Source: Nepenthes gracilis (lineage: Eukaryota > Streptophyta > Magnoliopsida > Caryophyllales > Nepenthaceae). Taken from it: DNA of 64,000 nt. How positions within the stretch are numbered: position 1 is the stretch's first letter; each line of letters starts with the position of its first letter. The notes beneath the pieces were generated by a model that saw only the letters and a list, made by a program, of their open reading frames with translations, had not been told where the DNA came from and searched no databases. The stretch covers positions 3,029,501 through 3,093,500 of the forward strand of contig BSYO01000033.1 in NCBI GenBank assembly GCA_033239525.1, in the 5' to 3' direction. Below are positions 49,281 to 60,425 of this stretch, piece after piece. A program made the position numbers and the translations under genes.

Positions 49281-49289
49281 GGAGTAAAA

Positions 49290-50425
49290 ACTTTTGAGAC
49301 GGAGGAAAGAAATCCCCCGAGAGGAGGAGCAAGTCTATATGGACATTAAGAGCAATGAATAACTTACAACAATCCAGCTTTTATTTCCCTGTCTAGGCTG
49401 TCAACTTCCTATCTTGCGAGAGTTGTTTCCTAAATCTTAAAATTACCAAAACTTGCTCGCCCGATAATTTTATAGTCAAAATTTAAAACACAAAAATAAA
49501 ACAGTAACATGTCAACTGTCCACAACAATCTATAATCACCCTGATTTTCTTGGGGGTATTTAAAATTTTGATTTGTCTGTTTGAATAAATACGCCGGTTT
49601 CAGATTTCCAATGTCAAATAACCCGAAACAAAAAATCAATTTTCTAACCTACTTGTCTCATCAATCACAATCAATTCTTTCTAAAATCTTTCTTTCTCTG
49701 TAATTTCTGACAACCTGAAAAGATCGCTTTTTCGGATCAGCTCGCAGCGGTCCTCTGGATCATGGCTCTGGGGCAGTGATGCATCTCACGTTCATTCAAC
49801 CCACCACCTCAAAGGCGAATTAGAAAGTTACAACGACGGAAAACAGTTGGAAGAAGAAAGGAGCAACAGAAAGGAGAGAAGATGAAATGAAAAAGGCAAA
49901 CTGCAGGGAAGAAAGTCAACCTTTAATTAATTAGTAGTTAGTGGGATGAGATTGATGAATGAGGAGTTGGAAGGGAGAGCCACGTCTGTTTGGGCGGTGT
50001 TAATGGTGGGACTGTGCATATATATAATATATATATTCTCTTTCAATACTCAGTGGAGCATGATTTCTTGCTTCTTGGAATACGGACAACTCATGGATAT
50101 AACTAGTGCTGCTCAGATAAACCAAAATGCTGTGCCGTGTGGGTGCAGATCCAGAAAGCCAAATCCACGAAAAATTTTTACTTGTCAATCACCAAGATCT
50201 TCCATAAAAATAAATAATGTTCGACAGTATACAAGTGAAGGTGACATTTTGAGTTGAGTTTGAATATGTTCAGGCTTAATATAGCTTGTTTAGATTATAA
50301 TTAATTTTGAACAAAATTTAAATTGAATCATACCTTATTTTTTATGTTTTTGGTTCAAGAGTAGAAAATTTTCACATCGAGATAGAGGAGTTCATATATT
50401 TGCTACAAATATTTCAGACAGGGAT
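49290..50425. other. Spacer between the gar2-like gene and Tat-B
   Basis: AT-rich with short frames only. It includes an (AT)n-like stretch at 50016-50035. The gar2-like promoter should lie at its left edge. Confidence 0.5.
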
Positions 50426-51031
50426 TGTTACGGCCAAAGTATTCAGTTTGAATTGGACATGACCTTATCACTGTTTTTTTAATTTTGGACCTACATAACA
50501 CAATACAAAAAATAAGAGAATCAGAGAACCAAAGGAAAATATTTTCCAACAGATTTTTTGATACTGAAGTCAGTAAAATCCTTCTGTAATAATATAGACA
50601 GGAATCACTATTGAGAGTTGGTTGTAGATATTTTCAAGTAAAATAGATGATGTCATTTTTTGGTCTTTTTGTGGAGAAAAGCCTTGCTTTATTATGTCTT
50701 TAGTCTTTAATAAGACTGGTATTTTTGAAATTGTAGAGATAGGTCCCTTTTTCTTGTGGAAGGAAAAGTCTCCCCTTTCTGGATACTAGCCGTTTATTTA
50801 TATGATGCAATTTTATCGTTCTCATAAATGTCTTAGATAAGGATAGTTGATTGGCCTCTGTAACTCCAATCAGTTTTGGCTAGTTTCATCTGAAATAGGA
50901 CATGGAAAGTTATTTGAAATACTACTTGTCAGCCTTTTGGGCTGTAATTTCTTAGGCCTTAATAATCTATGTTGGGCCGTTATTTCATTAGCGAGCTTTG
51001 TTATAGACTAGCCTAATAATAGTACCTATCA
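50426..51031 (-). repeat. 3' LTR of Tat-B
   Basis: It begins TGTTACGGCCAAAG and ends GTACCTATCA on the plus strand. It aligns throughout with 59822-60425, including ATCCTTCTGTAATAATATAG and TTTATTTATATGA. Confidence 0.92.
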
Positions 51032-51045
51032 CTAGCCCCCCATAC
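51032..51045 (-). promoter_or_regulatory. Polypurine tract of Tat-B
   Basis: The minus strand reads GTATGGGGGGCTAG before the LTR start TGATAGG, matching the PPT of Tat-A in form. Confidence 0.8.
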
Positions 51046-51158
51046 CAAAAAATTTAGATTTTAGCTTCTAGCATACCATTTGATTGGACACATTCCTTAT
51101 TCTACACGCCTACAATTAATTTGAATCTTGAGACTATCCGGTCTTTATTGTGTAAAAT

Positions 51159-51340
51159 TACTCCGAATTTTATTCACTTTGGCCATTCTAGCTTTTAGCC
51201 ACTCTGGATTTTGTCACTTCAGATTTTATTCACTCTGGCCATTCTGACTTTTAGCCACTCCGAATTTTATTCACTCTGGCCATTTGGCCATTCCGGCTTT
51301 TAGTCACTTTAGACTTTATCACTCCGAATTTTAATCAATC
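51159..51340. repeat. Tandem subrepeats near the 3' LTR of Tat-B
   Basis: Compound repeats of ACTCCGAATTTTATTCACT and TGGCCATTCTGACTTTTAGCC form an array of roughly 40-55 bp periods with shorter internal units. It sits between the 3' LTR and the antisense gene, the same place as the 735-1010 array in Tat-A, with unrelated sequence. Confidence 0.85.
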
Positions 51341-51799
51341 CTATTTGAACAAATTTAATAAATGCCAAAGTGAATAATCATTAGATCTTGAAACCATTTG
51401 TTTAGACGGATCTCATCCATCTTGCCATGCATCAATCACTGAGAAATGCCTTCTTTATCGCCACTGTTTGTTATGACGAGCATCTAATTGAAGGATTGAC
51501 ATGCGTCGCTTTAATAATAACTTTCTAATTTCAAAATGGGTTCTTAAATGTAACCCTTCAAATTCAAAAAAATTTATCCGAATTTTCTCACGTCTTTCTG
51601 TATTTTTTTTTATTCCTCTCCGTCAATCCCAAGACCGGAGTGACTATCCACTCCTACCTCTTCATCTCGGTTGCCTCTAAAGATTACAGCTCAGAGAACT
51701 CGTCACATTATGGTAATTTTTTGGACAAAACTTTACTTTTTACTGATTACAGAATATTCTGACTTCATATCATATATGTTTTTTGGCAAACTAAGAAGA

Positions 51800-52292
51800 T
51801 AAGTGAGTTTTTGAACATTTATCTACTCCAACGTGATATGAAGATCGAGCAATTTGAAAAAGAATTTCAACGGTTGGAGCAAACATGCGTTGACCCCTTT
51901 GTCTTCGATGAGATGCAAAATAAAGTAAGTGCTGCTGCCGCACAAGTTGAATTATACCAAGAATGTGTTTCTAACCTTGAGTTGGAATTACAGAAGTCCA
52001 AGGATGCTTTAAAGTCGGCCGAGCAGCATATACCCAATCTCAGGGGCGATAATGCATTGCTAGGCGCAGAATTGATGGTCCGGTTCAAACCTAATGAAGT
52101 TGGCCATGCTCTGAATGCTAGATTCTTAGATGGTATTCTCCTATGCTAGCAGATCGCCTCTATACTTGACTCTCAATTCCCAACCGGCTTTTTTGATCAT
52201 AGGAATATGGGCACTCGGCTTTGGTTGGATCTGAAGGACTTCTCTGATCCTAGTGAACCTTCAATGCCTTCTCCGTCAAGCCCCCAGCATTA
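51800..52292 (+). pseudogene. Antisense gene remnant of Tat-B (coiled-coil end)
   Basis: An open frame (MNIYLLQRDMKIEQFEKEFQ, then AAAAQVELYQECVSNLELEL and LKSAEQHIPNLRGDNALL) is rich in heptads and acidic residues. After one stop at 52149 it continues to FFDHRNMGTRLWLDLKDF and SMPSPSSPQH, ending at 52292. It corresponds to the C-terminal coiled-coil part of the Tat-A antisense gene. The N-terminal Transposase_28-like part is not visible between the LTR and 51800, so the copy is truncated or very decayed. Confidence 0.65.
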
Positions 52293-52299
52293 GTTTCAT

Positions 52300-53607
52300 C
52301 TTATTTCTTCCCTTGTATGGATAATATAAAAACATACTACATGTTGATTCTATGCTATGTAACCATACGACTGAGTTTATTGAAAGAAATTTTTTAGATG
52401 CATTGCATTCCATGTTTTTTGCACCAATTTTTCATTTGAGGTGCATAATTTATATGCACTATTTTTAAGGACGGAAAATACAATGAATGGGTTTTCCCAA
52501 TTAGGAGAGAGCTTATTCCTATTGATGATTTTATCAGTTGCTTGTATACTCCTTAGGGCTCAGTCTCCCACATTAAATTGGCATGCCTTCATCCTTTTAT
52601 TGTAATATCACGCAATCCACTGCTGATAAGCGGCTGCTCACACTTTTGCTACTTCCCGAGATTCCTCCAATAGGTTAAGATGTTCCTTAATTCCTGGGTA
52701 TTGCTTTGTGAATCAAAATTCTTATCCGGAGGCTAGGCAATCCAATCTCCACTGGAATCACAGCTTCGGTTCTGAAACATAAGCTAAAAGGTGTTTCTCG
52801 CATTGGGTTTTTAGGAGTCGTCCGATAGGAGCATAGCACCGAAGGTAGTTCATCTGCCCAAGAGCCCTCAGCGTCTTCTAATTTAGTTTTTAGCCAATAT
52901 AACAAGATTTGGTTGATGACCTCTACTTGACTATTTGATTGGGGGTAGGCTATTGAGGTATGTGCCAACCGGGTCTATAAATTTGTGTAATACTTAGTGA
53001 AGCATTTTTCAGTAAATTGGGTCTTGTTATTCGTGAATATTGCTTCTAGGATCCCAAATCGACAGACAATATTTTTCCTTACAAACTCCGTTGCATTATA
53101 CTCGGTTATATTGGCTAATGGAGAAACCTCAACTCACTTGGTAAGGTAATCAATTCTTACAATAACAAATTTTCTTTGTCCAATTGCTATTGGGAAAGAT
53201 TCGAGTATGTCCAACCCCCATTGTGCAAACAGCCATAAAGCTTGTAAGGACTTTAGTTCGGTTGCGGGTACATGAGGCATATTGCCATGTATTTGACAAT
53301 TTTTACACCTTTTGACAAAGTCAGCGGTGTCTTTTTTCATGATCGGCCAATAATAGCTCTGTCACATTAATTTAAAAGGAAGATTCTTTCCTTCAATATG
53401 GGATCCACATATCCCGAAATGAACGTCGCTTAGGGCATAGTCTGCTTCCTCCAGTGTGAGACACCTCAAATATGTGATCAAGTATCTATGACGATATATT
53501 TTTTCATCTATGATTGTGTACCATCCGGTTGTCTTTTTTATGCACTTAATTTCATCCTGGTTTTCTGGTGCAACTCCATTAGTGATATACCGATAATAGG
53601 GAGACAT
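52300..53607 (-). pseudogene. Integrase of Tat-B
   Basis: Pieces in order: a zinc region at 53607-53280 (DVHFGICGSHIEGKN, VKRCKNCQIHG); the core at 53240-53134 (LFAQWGLDILESFP, KFVIVRIDYLTK, with the first catalytic Asp kept); and 52968-52687 (MAHTSIAYPQSNSQVEVINQ, DELPSVLCSYRTTPKNPM, RETPFSLCFRTEAV), with the catalytic Glu present. A stop separates the zinc region from the core (near 53345), and further breaks lie at 53130 and 52980. The protein is better preserved than in Tat-A but not intact. Confidence 0.88.
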
Positions 53608-53865
53608 CCAACTTTCATTGTTGGCAACTTGTAAAATTTCATGATCAATTTTCTCAATACTCGGAGTGGTCAGAATTTCTCACATACTCCGGGAATATTG
53701 CTCCAGATTTTCCATGGCTGCGGCCTTCGCCAACTGATTGGTTTTTCCATTGTCTGTTCTTGAAATATGTGTTATATCCACTTTGTCAAAGTCTTGAAAA
53801 GCGATCTTCATTTTTGCAAGATACTTTGCCAAACATGGACTTGATGCCTCGAAATTCTATTGAAC

Positions 53866-54185
53866 TTAGTTAACCATCAGCACTGAGTCACTATAAACTG
53901 CAATATGCTTAGCTGAGTATTCTTTGGCTAACCGTAATTCGGCTAACAAAACATCATATTCGGTAACATTGTTGGTTGTTGGGAATGGGAGTCTCAATGA
54001 ATAATGTATTTCCAAACCTTCCGGAGTTCTTAAAATCACTCCGGCTCCACTGTCAGATTGTATGGATGACCCATCAACGTGCATTGTCCAATTGGAAGGT
54101 AATTCAATCTGGTCAATATCTTGACTATCCATTTCAACACTTTGGGCTAAAACCGAAGTTTTAACTATAAAGTCAGCCAAGGCTT
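53866..54185 (-). pseudogene. Second (archaeal-like) RNase H of Tat-B
   Basis: It reads NWTMHVDGSSIQSDSGAGV, LRLPFPTTNNVTEYDVLL and AELRLAKEYSAKHIAVYSDS. The acidic HVDGSS and YSDS motifs are kept over about 100 residues; a stop follows at VN. Its position after the RT-linked RNase H supports the Tat assignment. Confidence 0.85.
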
Positions 54186-54604
54186 ATCCTTTGACAGATG
54201 GTCTTAGCTTATATTCTATATCGAATTCACCCAGTTCAATTGCCCATTTAATCAATCGTATAGAAGCATCAAATTTTTACAATATTCTCTTGAGGGGTTG
54301 ATCGGTGAAACCGATTATTTTATGAGCCTAGAAGATGGCATTAGCTTTCTTGCAGATTAAACAAGCGCTAATGCCATCTTTTTGGCATGTGTGTAATGAC
54401 TTTCCACGTCAGACAAAGTTTTACTTACATAGTAAACCGGTGGTTGCATATCTACTTGTTGCTGGATTAAGACAAACTTAATGCGACATAAAAATTCGTC
54501 AGATATAAGAATAACTCTTCACTTTCTTGTGGTGATGCCAGGAAAGGAGGATTAGCCAAGTACTCTTTCAATTCTTGAAAGGTAGCTTGGTACTCTTTCG
54601 TCCA
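54186..54604 (-). pseudogene. RT-linked RNase H of Tat-B (decayed)
   Basis: It lies between RT and the second RNase H, where the domain is expected. Short matching pieces appear in changing frames: a tail like AHKIIGFTDQPLK near 54330-54295, and a WTKEYQATFQELKEYLANP-like start near 54600-54545. No continuous frame remains. Confidence 0.65.
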
Positions 54605-55205
54605 TTAGAAACCATTGGTCTTTGCTCTCCTTAAGGCTCTGAAGAAAGAAATATATCTTTCTGCTGATTTAGATAAGAAGCGATAAAGTGCGGTTAGTCT
54701 TTTGGTGAGCTGTTGAACCTTTTTGACGGTCCTAGGCGGGTTTGTATCTGTAATCGCCTTTATCTCTTCAGGATTAGCCTCAATCCCTTGCCTTGAGGCT
54801 ATAAATCCTAAAAACTTACCCGAAAATACTCCAAAAATGTACTTGTTTGGGTTTAATTTTATACGGTGTCTTTGAAGTACTTCAAAGGCTTCATTTAAAT
54901 CTGAGATATGATCATCGACAATTTTACTCTTAACAAGCATACCATCCACGTATACTTTTATATTTTAGCCGATTTGAGTTTTGAAAATTTTGTTTACCAA
55001 TTGTTGATATGTGGTGATTGCATTCTTCAAGCCAAACGGCGTTACTTTGAAACAATATGTTCATTGCTCGGTCATAAAAGATGTATGTTTCTCATCCTCC
55101 GGACATATGCTGATTTGATTGTAATCAAAGTATCGTCCATGAAACTAACTAATTCATGACCGGATGTGGAGTCTACCAACAAGTTAATTTGTAGCAATAG
55201 GAACT
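54605..55205 (-). pseudogene. Reverse transcriptase of Tat-B, main part, active site YVDD changed to YVDG
   Basis: It resumes at QINLLVDSTSGHELVSF (55195) after the insertion. A stretch follows in which YVDGMLVKSKIVDDH (near 54950) replaces the YVDD motif. The thumb and connecting block LNPNKYIFGVFSGKFLGF, then EANPEEIKAITDTNPP, follows. A stop (TAA codon in the IG*NIKVYVDG stretch) precedes the active site. The start of the domain is on the other side of the insertion at 57325-57480. Confidence 0.9.
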
Positions 55206-55404
55206 TGTATTTAGGACCGTAATGTCGGAAATATTTTATAAAATTAATTTTGATAATTATCACCATTAGACAGAAAATTTGGAGAGTTGGACTATTACGT
55301 ATGCCCAATAAATAAAAGTATCTGGATCAAGAGGTTTAGGAATAATCGTGGGGCCACTTAATTAAATTTAGGGTAATTTATGAAATTAATTTTATTTAAA
55401 TATG

Positions 55405-55463
<59 letters not shown>
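55405..55463. repeat. (AAT)n microsatellite
   Basis: About 19 ATA/AAT trinucleotide units, followed by a GAAAG-rich stretch to 55590. Poly-Ile or poly-Tyr frames across it are artefacts. Confidence 0.95.
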
Positions 55464-55465
<2 letters not shown>

Positions 55466-56164
55466 AGAAGGAAAGAAATGAGAAAGAAAAGGAGAGAAAG
55501 AAAAAGGGAAAATGGAAGGAAAAGAAAAAGGAAAGAAAAGTAGGAAAAGAAAAAGAAAGGAGAAGGAAAGAAGAGGGAAATAGTGGAAACATGGCTGGGT
55601 AACGAAGAAGGAAAGATGGGTGCGGCGTGCATGTGAAACCCTAACTCACACCTTCACTATTTAGGCGGGGCAATAGGGTTAAGGGAGGAGGAGGAACAGA
55701 GGAGGAGAGCCGCGCATGAAGCTGATTTCCACCGTTGTTGATCACAAAATTAAGGTGAGGGTGAGGCGTGCACTGTGCGCGGCAAGTGTGTGGCAGTGTG
55801 TGTGAGTGTGGTATGGGGTGTGTTTGTGTTGATATAAATGTAAATATAATTATATATGTGGCTAGAATATATATATATATAAATGAATTGTATATATTAG
55901 CTGTATATGTTTATATTGTATGCATGGGTAAGAATAATAATAGTAGGTTAAATAATTATTCTGTATCTTATTGATAAAATTTAGGTAAATTATCCTTCGC
56001 GTTAACTCTATTGGCGTGCGTACGTCCTATTAGTACTCTATGGATAAGTAAAGGAGGATGTGTGAAGACTCTGCGGTATCCGGACGTATGGGAGTCCATG
56101 GGACCGTAGAGTAGTCTATACTTTTTCAATGCTAATTTCATTCCGGAGGTTGAGGTCGTTGATA

Positions 56165-56735
56165 TTGCGGAGGGATACTTATAACCTAGTGATCATCGTA
56201 AATGATTATATCTGGGATATCATTGGCGGGGGGTATCGGAGATGGTATGAGCATGCTACGGGTACAGTCTCTGAGAGGACCGTAGAGGTAGTGGGGATAC
56301 CATGGATGACCTCATTGTATTACCCAACCATTGTAGGTATAAATACACGGCCTTTGGTTTACTATGGTAGAATAAGGTCTAGGAAAATTCTTATTATCTC
56401 GTACAGTGGTGACCTCAAATTGAGCTGATAATCATATTCTTGTTATCTCGTATAATTAGTCAAGATAGATACTTATAGCCTAGTGACCATCGTAGATGAT
56501 GATATATGGGATATCATTAGCGATGGGTATCGAAGATGGTATGAGCATGCTACGAGTACAGTCTCGGGGATAATTGTAAGGGTAGTGGAAATATCATGGA
56601 TACTAAGTAACCTCGTGGTACTCACCCAGCTGTCGGGGGCATAAATATGCGGCCTTTGGTTCACTATGGTAGAATAAGGTCCGTGGAGACTGCTGTCATT
56701 CATACAGTTGTGACTTCGTATTGAACTGATGATCA
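56165..56735. repeat. Tandem duplication, about 300 bp x 2, inside the LTR-like insertion
   Basis: Copy 1 starts GATACTTATAACCTAGTGAT at about 56175 and copy 2 GATACTTATAGCCTAGTGAC at about 56468. Both continue GGGATATCATTRGCG, GATGGTATGAGCATGCTACG, GCGGCCTTTGGTT-like sequence and CTATGGTAGAATAAGGTC, and end near TTGARCTGAT. The copies differ by scattered substitutions and short indels. Confidence 0.85.
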
Positions 56736-57324
56736 GATTCGATGGAATCCATGTTGCTTCTTTGATACTCAGCCGTTCGTCTGCCTTCGGATCGTGGACA
56801 CGACATGCTATTGAGTCTTGGACAGTGGTGGATATATTGCCTGGTATGATTGATTTTATTCATTGTTTTATCGTCAAATATACTTTATTGTATTCATCTA
56901 TTATTGTTCATTTTTATTTGCACAGCATTTGGCTCACCCTTGTGATTTATTGGCTCCAGATTAGATAGGTTGACATCAGGAACATGGAGATCACGTGACT
57001 TTTAGGTAGCCACCAGATTGAGATGATATCAGAGTTCGAGACACTTCGGATGGAGATTTAATATTTTTGATTTAGTTATTGTTTGACTTTTGTTATATTT
57101 TCTTTATGAGAATTGATATTTTGGGACATCGATATCGTTTATTGAAGTTATTATTATTGTTATTATGGATATTTAATTTATGATGCATTTACGAGGATCA
57201 TTGATAATGTTTTGATGATATTGAGTTAATTAATGATGTGTAATTTTTAAAATTTGGGAATGATTCGAGACTTTCACTGTGACAGTTCGAGTCGGGTTTG
57301 AGGATCTGAGCTCGGGTCCTTACA

Positions 57325-57490
57325 AGGACAAGCCTTATTTATATTGGTAAAATTGACACACATTCTCCACTTTTGATGACTCTTCTTTACAAGAACTGCG
57401 TTAGAGAGCCAGTCTGGATACTGAACTTCTGTGATGAAATCAACATCCAATAATTTCTTCACTTCATAATTGTAACGAGTTTCTCAATCG
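57325..57490 (-). pseudogene. Reverse transcriptase of Tat-B, first part
   Basis: It reads MKKLLDVDFITEVQYPDWLS, AVLVKKSHQKWRMCVNFTN and INKACP, the start of a Tat RT, and is cut exactly where the insertion begins. Compare CVDFTDVNKACPKDS in Tat-A. Confidence 0.9.
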
Positions 57491-57599
57491 AATGGCTTCT
57501 TCGTTTTTGTCTAATGGGCTTGTGATTAGAATCCAAACCCAACCTATGAACTATTACTTCGGTCAGAATACTTGACATATCAGATGATGACCAGGCAAA

Positions 57600-58160
57600 A
57601 ACATCTCGATTTTTTCAGAGGAAATCAATTAGCTGCTCGTGAAAAGGTCAGCTAATGAGCTTCCAATTTGTATGCTCTTCTTAGGATCACTAGGATCCAA
57701 TTGAATTAGATCTATTGCCTCTCCGGATTGGGCTTGTTGCAAAGTGGTTTTATCGTGATAGTCAAATTCTTCTAACAAGTTCGACCGATCACTTAATCTC
57801 CCTATATTTTTCCTACACTAAATGGTGTTGGGAACTTCATTTTCAAATAAGGGATGGATGTCATCACCCTAAATGTGATCAGGCAAGATCAACCTAGAAT
57901 AGCATTGTAAATAGAAGGCAGATCGGCCACTAGAAAGGTAAGTTTATGAGATGTCATTCTAGGATAAGTTTTCAGAGTGACTTTTAACTGAATGGTTCAT
58001 TAAACAGAAACTGATTTATTACCTACTCTATATAATGGTCCATTAGCCGATTTGAGTTGATTAATTTTTAATCCCAATTTGAAAAATGTATCAAGATAAA
58101 GCAATTTGTTGGAGCTTCCATTATTTATAAATATTCATTTCATCTAATAATCTACGTTAT
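57600..58160 (-). pseudogene. Protease of Tat-B, catalytic Asp lost
   Basis: Near 58135-58030 the minus strand encodes FINNGSSNKLLYLDTFFKL, then KINQLKSANGPLY. In intact relatives the motif is VDNGSS, so the catalytic Asp is Asn, as in Tat-A. The second half (57950-57690) is in broken frames, with traces such as the IYNAIL stretch. Confidence 0.75.
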
Positions 58161-59897
58161 ATTTGAAACTAAACTTGATACAACCAATGGGTCAGAGTGT
58201 GGTGTTTGAACATGAGTCATATCATCCTTACTAAAACTAATTACAAGATCATCACTTTCAAGTCTTTGCTTCTTGCTGCTTTTGACAACATCTAGTTGGT
58301 CAAAATAATGGGTTTTGACCGACTTGGTGGTTATCATATTCACCACTCCGACTGCTACACGATTTTTTGGTTGTGGCTGCTCCTCTCCTCCTTCTGTCCC
58401 ACCAAAGGTGTGCTCTGATTTTTTCAGAAAATTTATGAGGTGTCCTCTATGAATATGACTTTTTATCCCGTATTTGTATGAGGATGTTCATCCTAAAGTC
58501 ATTTAATAAAGTCGGATTGAAAGGTCTGAACTCCCTTTGCTCTCCAGATCCATCTTTGGACTATTCTCTAGACTCTTTTGGATGAAATCTTTCATCATCT
58601 CTCTTTTTTATTTGGTGGCCCTTGGCGAGAAGAATATGCCCGATTGGGCTTCTTGGCTTCTTCAGCTACCACGTATGCTCGTATCGTGATTTTCACATCG
58701 CGAAAAGTTTACAGGTTCCTATGGATTAGATATTTAAAAAATTCACCCAGCTCTAGATTCGATATGAATGTATTTAATTTGACTTCATCAGTGAGGTGTG
58801 GAATCCGACGACCCTCCGAGGTAAATCTAGCAAAGTAACTTTTCGAGCTTTCATTTGGCTCCTGCTTGATCCGAGTCAGGTGCTAGGGTTATTTCTCTAT
58901 CCTCCGACTAAAGGCAAACTGAGAAAGGAAACTATCAGCTAAGTCTTGAAACTATCAAATAGAATTGGGAGACATTCAGTAGAACCAAATCCTCTCATCT
59001 CCTTTTAGAGTTAAAGGGATGTATTGACAGATCATCATTTCATCCAAACCTTGAAAAACTTAGTAGTGTTTGAAAGTAATTCAAATGGTCCATTAGATCG
59101 GAACTTCTGTCGTAGGTGTCCATAGTTGGCATCTTGAATTTTTGAGAAAGTAGACAAGTTCGTTAAATCATCAGTGCGTCCTTCAACCTTTTCGCGAAAA
59201 AATGGTTCCAAATCTTTTCCAACTTCTCCGTCCGAGGAGTTGTGGCGGATCTTTTGGCATTAAAGTAAGTTATCAATTCCGTTAGGACTTCAAATCGGCG
59301 TGGTTGAATGTTTTTGTAAGCTAGCGGCAAGTTAGAAGAAGCTTTTTCTGAATCAAGAGGCCTTGTCTCACTTCGAGAATAGCGGGGATTCCGTTGTTCT
59401 GGGCTATCATCAACAGACCTTGGGCCCAATCGGCCCTCTAATCGAGATCAGCTCCTGTTTCTTTCTTCAGAAGGCATCCTCGCCTGGTCAAAAATCTACT
59501 ACATCCATCCGGACAGCCTCTTCTTCTGCTTATTCCTTATGGAGGTAGGAATATGTGTTGCAGAAGAATGGGCATCCGATTTTGGACGACCCATTTGTTC
59601 ACATAGGATCTTAAGAGCTTCGGAGATATGGTCCATTTGCGTGTTCATTGCCTGCATGAGTTGAGTATGTCGGTTCTCTTCCTGACTACCCAAATAAGGG
59701 TTGTTGTCAGGAGTGGCATTCTCTCTTGGAGGAGCGCTCGCATGTGTTTGTGTGTTAACTATTTTTATATATTTGATGGTAAAGTAAGTTTTTTTCAGTT
59801 GTTTTCCACATACGGCGTCAATGTTATGGCCAAAGGATCCGGATTGAACTGGATACGACTTGGTTACCGTTCTTCTAATCCTAGACCTGTACAACAC
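58161..59897 (-). pseudogene. gag of Tat-B (broken)
   Basis: An N-terminal piece (59897-59499) contains RENATPDNNPYLGSQEENRH and MDHISEALKILCEQMGRP. A middle piece (59429-59163) has SARSETR-like basic and Pro-rich sequence. The gag domain region (about 59150-58850) is in several frames (YDRSSDLMDHLNYF-like). A last piece at 58346-58152 reads MVNMITTKSVKTHYFDQLD, then DPLVVSSLVSN, the gag-protease junction. Several stops and shifts break it. Confidence 0.75.
59806..59821 (-). promoter_or_regulatory. Primer-binding site of Tat-B
   Basis: The minus strand reads TTGACGCCGTATGTGG directly after the LTR end (CATAACA), close to the TTGGCGCCGTCTGTGG PBS of Tat elements. Confidence 0.8.
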
Positions 59898-60425
59898 AAC
59901 AGAAAATAAGAGAATCAGAAGACCAAAGGGAAATGTTGCTTAGTAGGCTCTCCGATACTCAAGTCAATAAGATCCTTCTGTAATAATATAGACAAGAATC
60001 ATTATTAACACTTGATCGTAGATATTTTCAAGTAGAATAGATAATATCATTTTTTGGTCTTTTTGTGGGGGAAAGCCCTGTTTTATTATATCTTTAGTCT
60101 TTAATAAGATCAGTATTTCTGGAATTGTGGGGATAGGTCCCTTTTTTCTTATGGAAGGAAAAGTCCCCATTGCCGTATGCTAGCCGCTTATTTATATGAG
60201 GCATTTTTACCGTTCTCATAACCATTCTAGATAAGGATGGTTGGTCGGTCTCTATAATTTCAGTTGGTTTTTGCCAATTTCATCTGAAACAGGACGTGGA
60301 GAGTTATTCAGAATATTACTTGTCCGCCTTTTGGGTTGTAACTTCTGGGCCTTAATAATTTATGTTAGGTTGTCATTTTTATTTGCAAGCCTTGTTATAG
60401 ACAAGCCCAATGATAGTATCCATCA
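59822..60425 (-). repeat. 5' LTR of Tat-B
   Basis: It begins TGTTATGGCCAAAG and ends GTATCCATCA on the plus strand, 604 bp, aligned with 50426-51031. It would carry the element promoter on the minus strand. Confidence 0.92.

Larger units (their letters stand above)
55206..57324 (+). mobile_element. LTR-like insertion splitting the RT of Tat-B
   Basis: The RT reading frame stops making sense after NKACP (57340) and resumes at 55205. The intervening 2,119 bp begins TGTATTTAGGACCGTAATG and ends CTCGGGTCCTTACA, with LTR-style TG...CA ends. It has a plant LTR feel (GTGACAGTTCGAGTCGGG near the end, a GA-rich leader at 55465-55590) and no coding domain, so a solo LTR is the best reading. The exact ends and the target duplication are not clean. 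A relative of its last 100 bp, much decayed, lies at 60595-60690. Confidence 0.7.
50426..60425 (-). mobile_element. Complete Tat-type Ty3/gypsy retrotransposon (Tat-B) with a nested insertion
   Basis: LTRs at 50426-51031 and 59822-60425 (606 and 604 bp, TG...CA) bound the element. Domain order on the minus strand is PBS, gag, protease, RT (split), RNase H, archaeal-like RNase H, integrase, antisense gene, subrepeats, PPT. Flanks GGGAT (50421-50425) and AGGAC (60426-60430) may be a decayed target duplication with two transitions. It resembles Tat-A in layout and PPT but is clearly diverged. Without the 2.1-kb insertion it would be about 7.9 kb. Confidence 0.93.

Noticed and set aside
55392..55632. 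Frames of poly-Ile, poly-Tyr or Phe/Ser-rich peptides
   Set aside because: They are translations of the (AAT)n tract and the GAAAG-rich stretch.
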